Origin: Nicotiana tabacum
Lineage: Eukaryota > Streptophyta > Magnoliopsida > Solanales > Solanaceae
Assembly (NCBI RefSeq): GCF_000715075.1
Contig: NC_134082.1
Span: 61,963,466-62,027,465 of the forward strand
Direction of reading: 5' to 3'
DNA length: 64,000 bases
The position numbers were made by a program, and so were the translations under genes. Shown here one piece after another: positions 1 to 9,823 of this stretch (its first letter is position 1; each line of letters starts with the position of its first letter). The notes below the pieces were generated by a model. It was not told the DNA's origin, made no database searches, and saw only the letters and a program-made list of their open reading frames with translations.

Positions 1-308
1 ACCTGACGACCCAAAATAGCTACTGGCTCCACCTCATAGGTCAAATTATCATCTAACTAAACCGTGCCGAAATCCAGAACATGAGACGGATCCCCAATAT
101 ACTTTCGGAGCATAGAAACATGAAATACCAGATGCACACTCGACAAGCTGGGTGGCAAAGCAAGCTCATAAGCCACCTCCCCAATCCTCCGAAGCACCTC
201 AAAAGGTCCAATGAACCGAAGAGTCAATTTACCTTTCTTCCCAAATCTCATGACACCCTTCATGGGCGAAACCTTCAACAGAACCTTCTCACCAACCATG
301 TAGGACAC
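1..308 (-). pseudogene. Element 1 integrase C-terminus, entering the chromodomain
   Basis: The C-terminal integrase segment has VLLKVSPMKGV and VFHVSMLRKYIGDPSHV, a signature of Tekay/Del-type chromoviruses. After a TAG at 57-59 the reading continues with LDDNLTYEVEPVAI, the linker that leads into the C-terminal chromodomain in relatives. The chromodomain itself and the 3' LTR lie beyond base 1. Confidence 0.8.
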
Positions 309-1111
309 ATCTCGAACCTTCCTGTCAGCATAGCTCTTTTGCCTCGACTGTGCTGTACGAAGCCTCTCCTAAATTACCTTTACCTTTTCTAAAGCATCAT
401 GCACCAAGTCTGTCCCCAATAGCCTAGCCTCACCCGGCTCAAACCAACCAACTGGAGATATACACCGCCTCCCATACAAAGCCTCATATGGAGCCATCTG
501 AATACTCGAATGGTAGCTGTTATTATAAGCAAACTCTGCAACCGGTAAAAACTGATCCCACAACCCTCCGAAATCAATGACACACGCGCGCAACATATCC
601 TCCAATATCTGAATAGTACGCTCGGACTGCCCGTCTATCTGAGGGTGAAACGCTGTGTTCAACTCAATTTGAGTACCCAACTCTCGCTGCACAGACTCCA
701 AAACTACGAAGTAAACTGAGTTCCCCTATCTGAGATGATAGAAACTGGGACACCATGCAAATGTACAATCTCCCGGATATAGATCTCTGCCAACCGCTCT
801 ATGGAATAGGTATTACACACAAGAATGAAGTGCGCGGACTTGGTCAGCCGATCCACAATCACCCAAATAGCATCAAACTTCTTCAAAGCCCATGGAAGTC
901 CAACTACAAATTCCATAGTGATCCGCTCCCACTTCCACTCTGGAATATCCATCTGCTGAAGCAAGCCACCTGATCTCTGATGCTCATATTTTACCTGCTG
1001 ACAATTGAGACACCGAGCTACAAATCCTACAATGTCTTTCTTCATTCTCCTCTACCAATAATGCTGCCTCAAATCCTAATACATCTTCGCGGCACCCGAA
1101 TGAATGGAATA
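309..1111 (-). pseudogene. Element 1 integrase, zinc-binding and catalytic core
   Basis: The HHCC zinc-binding part is visible (EEAHSS, SIHSG, then RCLNCQ). It is followed by the DDE core: W-E-R-I-T-M-E-F near 915 (the first Asp is Glu here), IISDRGTQF near 730 (second Asp) and DGQSERTIQ near 630 (Glu). The only frame change of the element falls between about 701 and 704; TAG codons lie at 1076, 704 and 369. Integrase would insert the cDNA into the chromosome. Confidence 0.87.
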
Positions 1112-1860
1112 TCACGAGCTATGGGCCTCCTCCAGAATCAACTCCCAAAGCCCATCTACAATTGGCACACATACCCGGCCCTGCATCCTCAACACCCCAT
1201 TATCACCAATAGTCACATCTCTGGCATCATCGTGCTGAACTTTGTCCCTAAGGACAAGCAAGTGTGGATCATCATACTGGCGCTCTCTTATGCGATCATA
1301 TAAGGAAGACCGAGAAACCACACAAGCCAATACCCGACTGGGCTCCGAAATATCTAACCTCACGAATCGATTGGCCAAGGCCTGAACATCAACTGCAAGA
1401 GGTCTCTCCCCAACTGGAATATATGCCAAACTCCCCATACTCACCGCCTTTCGGCTCAAAGCATTGGTCACCACATTGGCCTTTCCCGGATGGCACAATA
1501 TAGTGATATTATAATCCTTTAGCAACTCCAACCACCTCCGCTGCCTCAAATTAAGATCTTTCTGCTTGAACAAGTGTTGGAGACTATGATGATTAGTAAA
1601 CACCTCACAAGACATACCATACAAGTAATGCCTCCAAATCTTTAACGCGTGAACTATGGCAGCTAACTCCAAATCATGAACGGGGTAGTTCTTCTCATGC
1701 GACTTCAACTGACAAGAAGCATAAGCAATAACTCTACCCTCCTACATCAGAACACAACCAATACCAACTCTTGAAGCATCACAATACACGGTATATGAAC
1801 CTGAAGCTAATGGAAAAACTAACACTGGAGTTGTGGTCAAGGCTGTCTTGAGCTTCTAAA
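1112..1860 (-). pseudogene. Element 1 RNase H domain
   Basis: RNase H follows RT, with YCDAS (first Asp) and HDLELAAI (Glu). The third acidic site, normally T-D-H in this family, reads T-N-H (codon at 1592-1594), so one catalytic residue is lost by a single G-to-A type change. NVVTNALSR near 1460 also replaces the usual Asp of VADALSR. TAG at 1856 and 1742 and TGA at 1112 break the frame. The domain would degrade the RNA strand of the RNA-DNA hybrid. Confidence 0.85.
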
Positions 1861-1979
1861 AGCTCTCCTCACACTCATTCGACCATACAAATGAAGCACC
1901 CATCTGAGTCATCTTGGTCAAGGGCGATGCGATAGATGAGAATCCCTGAACAAACCGGCGATAATAACCTGCCAAACCA

Positions 1980-2680
1980 AGAAAGTTGCGAATCTCTATG
2001 GCTGAGGACGGTCTGGCCCAACTCTAAACCGCCTCTATCTTCTTCGGATCAACTCGAATACCCTCGTTGGACACCACGTGCCCCAAGAAAGCCACTGAAC
2101 TAAGCCAAAACTCACACTTGGAGAATTTTGCATAAAACTTCTCCTCCCTCAATCTCTGTAACACAACTCTCAAATACTCCGCGTGCTCCTCCTAACTACG
2201 CGAATACACCAAAATATCATCAATGAAGACTATGACAAATGAGTCGAGATAAGGCTGGAACACGTTGTTCATCAAATGCATGAACATTGATGGGGCATTG
2301 GTTAGCCCAAAAGACAACACCAAGAACTCATAATGACCATATTGGGTCCTGAAAGCTGTCTTTAGGATATCCGAGTCCCTGATCTTCAACTGGTGGTAAC
2401 CTGAACGGAGATCAATCTTAGAGAACACTCTCGCTCCCTGAAGCTGGTCAAATAAATCATCAATACGAGGAAAATGATACTTGTTCTTAACTGTTACTTT
2501 GTTCAATTGCCTATAATCAATGCACATCCTCATAGTGCCATCCTTCTTCTTCACAAATAGAACCGGCGTATACCAAGGTGACACACTAGGCCGAATGAAC
2601 CCCTAATCAAGGAGTTCTTGAAGTTGCTCCTTTAATTCCTTCAACTCCACTGGTGCCATACGATACAGTGAAATAGAAAT
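1980..2680 (-). pseudogene. Element 1 reverse transcriptase domain
   Basis: The RT fingers and palm are recognisable from CIDYRQLNK and from the polymerase motif F-I-D-D (near 2206-2217), where both catalytic Asp residues are kept. The thumb/connection segment with FLGHVVS and GYYRRF continues to about 1940. The domain copies element RNA into cDNA. TAG codons at 2192 and 2024 interrupt it. Apart from these stops the core motifs are well preserved, suggesting a fairly recent loss. Confidence 0.88.
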
Positions 2681-3420
2681 GGGATGAGTGCCCGGCACCA
2701 GGTTAATACCAAAATCAACATCCCTGTCCGGTGGCATGCCCGGCAGTTCTGTAGGAAACACATTGGGAAAATCCCTCACAACTGGAACAGAATCAATACT
2801 GGGAGTCTCAGCACCGACATCCCTCACAAAGGCTAGATACGAAAGACAATCCTTCCCAACCATACGATGGGCCTTCAAGAATGAGATCACTTTACTGGGA
2901 ACATAATCATTCACACCTCGCCACTCAATCTGTGGCACACTCGGTATAGCCAATGTGATTGTCTTGGCATGACAGTCCAGAATAGCACGACACGGAAATA
3001 GCCAATCCATGCCCAAAATGACATCAAAATCCACCATACACAATAATAAAATATCCACATGGGTCTCCAAACCCCCAATAGTCACCAAACACGACCAGTA
3101 CACACGGTCTACAACAACAGTATCGCCCACCGGGGTTGATACATGAACACGTGAAGCAAGAAACTCACGGGGTATACCCAAATAATGAGCAAAATATGAT
3201 GACACGTAAGAAAAGGTGGAACCGGGATCAAATAATATAGAGGCATCTCTATGGCAGAGTGAAACAATTCCTGTGATAACAACATTGGAAGCAATAGCAT
3301 TGGGTCTAGCTGGAAGTGCATAGAAACGGGCCTAACTGCCACCTGAGCGACCTCCCCATCTAGGGCGACCCCTAGCTGACTGACCTCCACCCCTAGCTGG
3401 CTGGGCGGGTGGTGGTAAAG
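2603..3420 (-). pseudogene. Element 1 aspartic protease domain
   Basis: Contains the retropepsin-like active site DPGST (near 3217-3235) and the downstream ILGMDWL segment typical of Ty3/gypsy proteases. The protease would cut the Gag-Pol precursor inside the particle. A TAG at 2603-2605 separates it from the RT domain, and a further TAG lies at 3332. The active-site triplet itself is intact. It lies between the gag zinc knuckle and the RT in one frame, as in chromoviruses. Confidence 0.85.
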
Positions 3421-3479
3421 TAACTGGTGCTAAAGCCGATGACTGACCCCTCTACTAAGATGAACCCACAAAACAACAA

Positions 3480-4828
3480 GGACACTGCCTCCACATATGA
3501 CCCATCTCTCCACACTCATAACAACTCACAAGTGTTGGATAAGGAGACTGAAGGGAACCCCTAGCATCGGAGTGACTAGCAGATGCACCTGGCATAGAAG
3601 AGCCCTGAACTGATGGAGCACGGGATGAACTCTGAGCTGGACAGGCACTAAGTGATGACTGACCCTAATGAGAACTGTGAGAACCATGACTTGATGATGC
3701 CCCACGATAACCTGGGCGAGCTGGCTGAGCATGCCTGAATGGATGGCCGTTGTCGTGCTGAAACTAACCTCTCGAAGGAGCACCACTATAACTACCAGAT
3801 CTTCGAGGCCTCTTGGCCTCCCTCTCCTCTCTCTCTTGGCAACAAACAAACTCAATCTCATGAGAAATATCCACAACCTCCTCGAAAGTAGCACCAGTCA
3901 CCCTCTCCATGGTCATGAGAATACGAAGCTGATAAGTGAGGCCATCAATAAACCTCCTAATCCTCCCTCTATCTGTCGTAACCAACAAAATAGCATGATG
4001 AGCTAACCCAGAGAACCTTATCTCATACTGCGTCACAGTCATCTCTCCCTGATGCAACCACTCAAGCTGCCTGCGCAGCTCCTCTCTGCGAGACTGCGGC
4101 ACATACTTCTCCAAAAAGAGAACAGAGAACTTCTACCAAGTAAGGGGTGCTGCACCAACAGGCCTACGCCTCTCAAAAGTCTCCCACCAAGTGAAGGCAA
4201 CTCCCAATAACTGATAAGTAGTGAAAGCGACCCCGCTGGTCTCTAGAATACCCGCTATACGAAGTAGCCTCTAACACTTATCTAAGAAACTCTGGGCATC
4301 CTCGCCCTCTGCACCACTGAAGGTCGGAGGCTGAAGTCTACCAAACCTCTCCAACCTACGCTGCTCGTTCTCTAGCATGGCAGGAACTACATAGTCCTGA
4401 GCAGCTGCAATCGGCTGGACTGGATGCGCCCTCAGTGTCTGAAGTCCCTGCACGACCTGCTTAGGTGTGCGAGCGGCAGGAGTCTGATTGTCTCCCCCGA
4501 CCTGAGAAGTTGTTGCGGCTGTAATGATTGAAACTGCCTGAGCTAGGACAGTGCAAACTGATAGAATCTATGCCAAGGCCTCCTAAAGACCTGGAATCAC
4601 AATGGGCACAACTGGTGCCTGAGCTGGTGCTGTTGGAGCGTCCACAACTGGGACCTGATCCTGAAATGGGGCAGCTGGTGGAACTGCAGGTGTTGCTCTA
4701 GCAGCTGCTCAAGCCACACCTCTACCCCTATCGCGACCACGACCACGACCACGTCCTCAGCCTTTAGTGGCCACAGCTGGTGGTACTGGTGGTCGTCCAT
4801 CATGACCGGTAGCATGTGTCAACGCCAT
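3480..4828 (-). pseudogene. Element 1 gag
   Basis: Gag begins at the ATG at 4828-4826. An N-terminal Gly/Arg/Pro-rich stretch is followed by the retrotransposon gag core (near 4450-3800, with FLDKC, LEKYVP and RRFIDGL-like segments) and a CCHC zinc knuckle at about 3490-3532 (C-x2-C-x4-H-x4-C, CYECGEMGHMWRQCP). The knuckle binds RNA in packaging. Stops at 4709, 4583, 4568, 4271, 4133, 3764 and 3665 break it, mostly where related elements have Gln. Indels are absent, so decay is by point mutation. The family assignment is firm; function is lost. Confidence 0.88.
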
Positions 4829-5028
4829 CTGTGAGAGAATAGAATAATAGAAGTTTAGTACTCGGATCAACCAATTCACACGACAAGAATTTCAAGAATA
4901 TGAAGTTTTCCTAAAGGTTATGCAGCCTCTCGAGGATAAATACAGACGTCTCCGTACCGATCCGCGAGACTCTACTAAACCTGCTCATGACTCGTGAGAC
5001 CTATTTAACCTAGGCTCTGATACAAACT
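4829..5028 (-). promoter_or_regulatory. Element 1 leader: primer binding site and splice-acceptor signal
   Basis: Reading on the minus strand, the primer binding site TTGTATCAGAGC lies at 5025-5014. It has one mismatch to TGGTATCAGAGC, the usual site for the initiator Met tRNA. About 155 nt further on come TACTAAAC (4860-4853, a near-ideal plant branch point), a pyrimidine-rich tract, and CAG at 4831-4829 directly against the gag ATG. The primer site is established for this family; a functional acceptor is inference from sequence. Confidence 0.8.
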
Positions 5029-5669
5029 TGTCACGACCCCAAACCTGGACCTTGTCGTGATGGCGCCTCTCGTGAAGACAAGGCTAGCCGACACATTTTT
5101 GATTCCATTTTAAGCAATTAAACATTAAGCATTTAGTCTAATACATGATATAAATCCAAAAATATGTAGTGACAATACAAACAAATTGCGGAATACAACC
5201 TAACACAGCCCGATACTGGGGTGTCACTAGTCATGAGCATCTATCAATACACTACAAGTCTAAAATGCCTACTAAACTATTACAAAATAACTGATAAAGA
5301 GATAGAAATGAGATAAAGGGGGAGAAATGCGGGACTGCGGACGCCAAACAGCTACCTCGTGGACTCTGAAGTCTACCGGGAGCTCTCAACTCGTGCTGGC
5401 AGGATCAGCAACACCTGAATTTGCACATGGGGTGTAGGGAGTAAAGTGAGTACTCCAATTTAGTGAGTAATAATCATAAATAAACGACTGAGAGATATGA
5501 AAACACGTAAGGCACATTACATGCTATAATGAAGCAGTAAAACCAGTAGAAACAGTGAAGCAGTGATAATATGTAAAGTCATTTTCAATTCAGTTAAAAC
5601 TTCATGAAATGCATTTTTAACAATTAAGCAGGTAAATGACAGACAAATAAGACAGATAAGCACATAAAG

Positions 5670-5935
5670 GATTGCCCTTCGGGCACAATGTCAACAATAC
5701 CGGCCCCTCAGGCTATATCTCACATCACAATGGGTACCCGCGCTCACTGGCGGTGTGCAGACTCCTGGAGGGGCCCCTTACGGCCCAAGCGCAATATCAA
5801 GTCATCTCGGGGCATCATCACTAGGCTCTCGGCCTCATATGAACAAGCCACCTCGTGGCGTACATATCTCGGTCCCTCAGCCTCATAATCATAATCAATG
5901 TTTCCTCACAACATAGGCCCTCGGCCTTACTCAGT
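5670..5935. repeat. GC-rich imperfect hairpin repeats in LTR of element 1
   Basis: A run of short related words, such as GCCCTTCGGGC, GGCCCCTCAGGC, CCTTACGGCC, CTCTCGGCCTC, CCTCGTGGCG and GGCCCTCGGCC, occurs about every 20-40 bp. Most can fold as small stems. The block lies about 640-900 bp before the LTR 3' end, downstream of the putative splice donor. Confidence 0.6.
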
Positions 5936-6749
5936 TAAAATCCTCACAACCCACTCAAGCAATAGTAAAACATTGTTCTCAGCCCAAAATAACATTTAAA
6001 ATATCATTTAAGTGTTAAAACAGAGTAATCATGGCTGAGTTATGAAAATAGTGGAATATAGCATGACCGAGTTCTAGTATAAAGTCAAAACAATGAGGAA
6101 ATATCAATAAAAATCTCCTAAGGGTTCAAATAGTTGGCACGAGGCCCAAATATGGCATTCAACCCAAAACATGATGATAGCAAATAGTTTTCAGTCAAAT
6201 ACGCGGTAAATAGTAATTTGGGACGAACTAAGTCACAATCCCAAATAGTGCACGACCCCACGCTCGTCATCTAGCGTGTGCGTCACTCAATATAGCACAA
6301 CAATGTGCAATCCGGGGTTTCATACCCTCAGGACATCATATACAATCATTACTCACCTCAATCCGGTCCAAACTCTAGCCCGCGACGCCTTTGCCCCTCG
6401 AATTGGCCTCCACTCGCGTCGAATCTATCCAAAATCAGAATCATGGCGTCAAAATATGCTAAGGGAACGAAGTCCAAGCAAAAATATGCAATTTATAACA
6501 TAAATCCCGAAATTACCAAAACCCGACCCCCGAGCCCACGTCTCGGATTCCGGTAAAAATCACATCAATGGATTCCTTATCACTCCCCGAGTTCATACAT
6601 ACTAAAAGCATCAAAATCCAACTACAAATGACCCCTCAAATCCCAATTTCTAGGTTTTCAATTTCAAACCCTAGTTCTTCAATTTTAGGCTTAATTTCCA
6701 TGATTAATTAGGTGGAATTCACATTAGATTCGAGTATTAAGTCCATGAA

Positions 6750-6758
6750 TCTTACCTC
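6750..6758 (-). promoter_or_regulatory. Putative 5' splice site in LTR of element 1
   Basis: The minus strand reads GAGGTAAGA, a close match to the plant donor consensus AG|GTAAGT, about 1150 bp into the LTR. The LTRs of elements 2, 3 and 5 have GAGGTAAGT at comparable places. Paired with the acceptor at 4831-4829 it would give a leader intron of about 1.9 kb. Splicing is inferred, not shown. Confidence 0.5.
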
Positions 6759-6902
6759 CAAGTGATTCCCCTTGAATCCCTCTTCAATCCTCTTAAGCTC
6801 CAAAAACGCTCAACAATGGTAAAAATAAACCCCAAAATAGCGGACAAAACGACTATTTAAACATTCTGCCTAAGTCTGAAATCCTTCTTCGTGTACGCAG
6901 TC

Positions 6903-7205
6903 AACGCCTCGCGTTCGCGCAGCACAAACCAACTTTGACTAAAATTTCCTCTTCGCGATCGCGACCTGCCCATCGTGAACGCGATGCTTCCTCCGACAGC
7001 TCTTCTTGAATGCACCCCTTCACTCGTGAATGCGATGAACAACTTGACCTCGAACCAACCAGAGCACTTTCCTCTACACGATCGTGGAGCTTCACTCGCG
7101 AACGCGATACTCAATCCCTCAGCCCTTCACGAACGCGAAGGCTAAAATTCCAGCCTTCACCAGCTAACCCTTCACGAACGTGAGGGCCTACTCGCGAACG
7201 CAAAG
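6903..7205. repeat. CpG-palindrome block in LTR of element 1
   Basis: Dense degenerate copies of words such as CTCGCGTTCGCG, TTCGCGATCGCG, TCGTGAACGCGATG, CACGATCGTGG, CTCGCGAACGCGA and TTCACGAACGCGAAGG. Many are near-palindromes rich in CpG, unlike the AT-rich surroundings. The block lies 699-1001 bp from the LTR start. Confidence 0.75.
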
Positions 7206-7904
7206 GCCATTTTCACTACAACATTGATCAGCAATTTCTGCAAATTCCAAACATCATGGAATGGTCCGATTGACCACCCGATACTCACCCGAGGCCCCCG
7301 AGACCTCAACTAAACATGCCAACATATCCCATAACCTCATTCAAACTTGTTCCAACTTTCAGAACGCTCAAAACAACACACCAAATTCGCATCGGATTCA
7401 AGCCTAAGAATTCCAAAATTTTCTAAATTATGTTTTTGATCAAAAACCAGACCAAACCACGTCCGAATGGCCTGATTTTGTAAACACATCCCAAATGACA
7501 CAACGGAACTACTACAACTCTCGGAATTCCATTTTGACCCCTCTATCAAAATCTCACCTATCAACCGAAAATCGCCAAAAATCTAATTTCGTCAATTCAA
7601 GCCTAAATCTACTCCGGGCCTCCAAAACTCATTCCGATCACTATCCTAAGTCCCAAATCACCTCCAAAGCTGATTGAACCATCAGAACTCACATTCGAAC
7701 CTTCTAACACATAAGTCAACATCCGATTGACTTTTCCAACTTAAGCTTCCTCAAAAGAGACTAAGTGTCTCAAACGATACCAAATCCTTTCCGAACCCGA
7801 GCCAAGCAACCCAATCACATATAGAACCAATAGAGAAAGCAATAAGAAGTAGAAATGGGGGAAATGGAGTGGTAACTCATGAGATGACTGGTCGGGTCGT
7901 CACA

Positions 7905-8414
7905 CGTAAACATGTTATTCTGGGCTAAACAGTATAACTACACATGCTGGTATAACTCAAATAAGAAGAAACTGGTTATTACTCAGTAAAAATTAGATTT
8001 TACAACAATTAGCCCATGTACGTACTCATCACCTCACGTACACGGCGCTCACATATCATAACAGTACCAAATCCTTAGGGGAGTTCCCTCACACAAGGTT
8101 AGGCAAGCCACTTACCTCGAACCAAGCTCAATTAATCAATAACAATGCCTTTTCCACGAATATCCAACTTCGAACGGCCCAAATCCAAAAGCTTTCTCTA
8201 AAAATCCCTCGAATTATCACTCAAATCCGGGCTCTCAAAGTCCCAAAATTAATGATGGGATAAAACCCTCGAACTTGGCCCTTTTCTGCCCAGCGATTTC
8301 GTATCTACGGGCCCCCAATCGCACCTGCAATGCCACACCTGCGGAATTTCCCTTGCAGGTGAGAAAATGAATTAAGAGGGCTGGGTCTGCATCTGCGATG
8401 AGTGGGCCGCACCT
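7905..8414 (-). repeat. LTR of element 2, inner part
   Basis: Continuation of the LTR that begins at 10717, after removal of the Athila solo LTR. It carries the remainder of the CACCTGCG-type repeat block (8285-8414) and a perfect minus-strand GAGGTAAGT (8118-8110). It stops at 7904/7905, where element 1 inserted. The rest of element 2 must lie left of the window, beyond element 1. The bases CACCT at 8410-8414 are the left copy of the solo-LTR target duplication. Confidence 0.8.
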
Positions 8415-9823
8415 TGATAAGTATGGATTTTGACCGCTTATTTGCTCTCTTTTACTTGCATTTTAGCTCAAAAATGCTTAAAGGTATTCCCGAAAATTAA
8501 CAAAATGTGCTTACTTGCAGGAATATTGGGAAATGAGCCAAAGAAGTCAAAATCAACTCATAAAGGAGTCTAAAGTGAACAAAAACCAAAATAGGGGGAA
8601 AGAGCTAGCAGTGCGGCCGCAGAAGGGAGATTCAGAGAGTGGTTTTTGGCCAGCTCAGGGAGCGCGGACCGCACTGAAATTGTGCGACCGTAGGAGATCA
8701 AGTGCGGCAGCATCCATTATTATGCGAACCGCAAGATTGAAGATTCAGAGAGCTGGAAAGTAAAGGAGTGCGGACCGCATCACTTTTGTGCGGACCGCAC
8801 GATAATTGTGGGGCCACAAAAGCCCATTGTGCGGACCGCACCAGAATTATGCAGCCTCACAACCTTCGCATGGGGCATTTTTGTCACATATTTTCAGTTT
8901 AGTATAAATAAAACTTTTTGTCATTTTTAGGTTAATTTTAGTTTGCAGAGGTGCACTTGAGCCGTTTTCTTAACTTCTTTGAGTAATTTTGTACTGGATT
9001 GACTTCTTAATATTAGATTTCTTTGTATAATCAATGATTATGCATTTTATCTTAATTTCTTCTTGTATTTCTTTCTTTTTCATTAGTAGCTACATATTTA
9101 GCTAGGGTTGTGGCTCAACCCTAGTGTGGGTACTTAATGAGTATTTAATTTTAGGGCTTGTTTGTGATTGGGTTAGTGATATTTAACCTTATTTATGCTT
9201 AAATTCTAGAATTAATGGTTGCAAATATTGATTCATGCCTTTTTGACCTAGTCTTTGCTTGAGAAAGAGAGACTAGGTTTAGGAAAACTTGGCTAACAAG
9301 GAATAGGGTGAACTTAAGAAATTGATAGCCCCAATTAAAGGGTCAAATCTAGAGATAGTAAGACCCGACTTGAGCATACATCACTTGATTTGTGCAATAC
9401 CCATTTGGGCTTGAGAAAGCCAAATTGGGCAAAATCACTCAAACTACCAAGAGGTATAGAGTGAGCAATTGTGTGTGATTGCTATACCACGATCCTGATT
9501 AATCAAACTTGCCCTATAGTTTACAACTCATTAGGTATCCACCTAGGTGGAAGTCACGATCCTAGATCCTTTATCATTTGAAAAACAACCAAAACCAAAA
9601 ACATTGTCTTCTAGTTTATTATTTGCAATCATTAGTTAAAAGTGGAGAAAAAAACAACCAATGAATATGTGGAAGTCTAAATTGAGTCACATCATACAAC
9701 TACTCTAGTGATATACCTAATCCAAATTCTAACTCCCTGTGGATTCAATCACGACTCGTGTTGGGTTTATTATTGCTTCGACTACCTCACTACCTAATTG
9801 TGATGTGAGTTTGGGCGAGATCA
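8415..9823 (+). mobile_element. Solo LTR of an Athila-type element (target duplication CACCT)
   Basis: A 1409-bp LTR starting TGATAAGTATGG and ending GGGCGAGATCA, flanked by a perfect 5-bp duplication CACCT (8410-8414 and 9824-9828). It is related to the 5' LTR at 47086-48564 by its shared TGATAA start, its GCGGACCGCAC palindrome block (about 8610-8860), its TATA box (8903-8910) and a perfectly shared hairpin (9102-9124). It is plus strand, opposite to the LTR it interrupts. With only one LTR and an intact duplication, it arose by recombination between the two LTRs of a full element. Confidence 0.92.
8903..8910 (+). promoter_or_regulatory. TATA box of the Athila solo LTR
   Basis: TATAAATA lies about 70 bp after the last GCGGACCGCAC palindrome and just before ATTTTTAGGTTA, the same order as in the LTR at 47086. 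It is a likely Pol II core promoter with transcription to the right. Confidence 0.7.

Larger units (their letters stand above)
1..4828 (-). pseudogene. Ty3/gypsy chromovirus element 1, gag-pol polyprotein (decayed)
   Basis: Minus-strand retrotransposon coding region in the order gag, protease, reverse transcriptase, RNase H, integrase. The start is the ATG at 4828-4826, directly after a splice-acceptor-like CAG. One reading frame runs without a frame change from 4828 to about 704, then shifts once before 701. In that frame I count TAG codons at 704, 1076, 1742, 1856, 2024, 2192, 2603, 3332, 3452, 3455, 3665, 3764, 4133, 4271, 4568 and 4583, TGA at 1112 and 4709, and no TAA (lowest plus-strand coordinate given). 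Domain order and motifs match plant Tekay/Del-like chromoviruses. The 3' part and 3' LTR lie left of the window. It cannot encode a functional polyprotein. Confidence 0.9.
5029..7904 (-). repeat. 5' LTR of element 1
   Basis: The LTR is 2876 bp. On the minus strand it starts TGTGACGACCCGACC at 7904 and ends GGGGTCGTGACA at 5029, with TG...CA ends and the primer binding site immediately after. It is inserted in the LTR of element 2, so the next base to the right (7905) belongs to that older LTR. Its landmarks from the LTR start are a CpG-palindrome block (6903-7205), a splice-donor-like site (6750-6758) and a GC-rich hairpin-repeat block (5670-5935). Short ORFs inside it are not credible genes. 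Confidence 0.88.

Noticed and set aside
704..4828. Genuine UAG recoding to Gln in element 1 gag-pol
   Set aside because: Tobacco-type plants have tRNAs that can read UAG weakly, and the stops sit mostly at Gln positions, but 16 successive readthrough events cannot give useful protein; methylation decay explains the pattern better.
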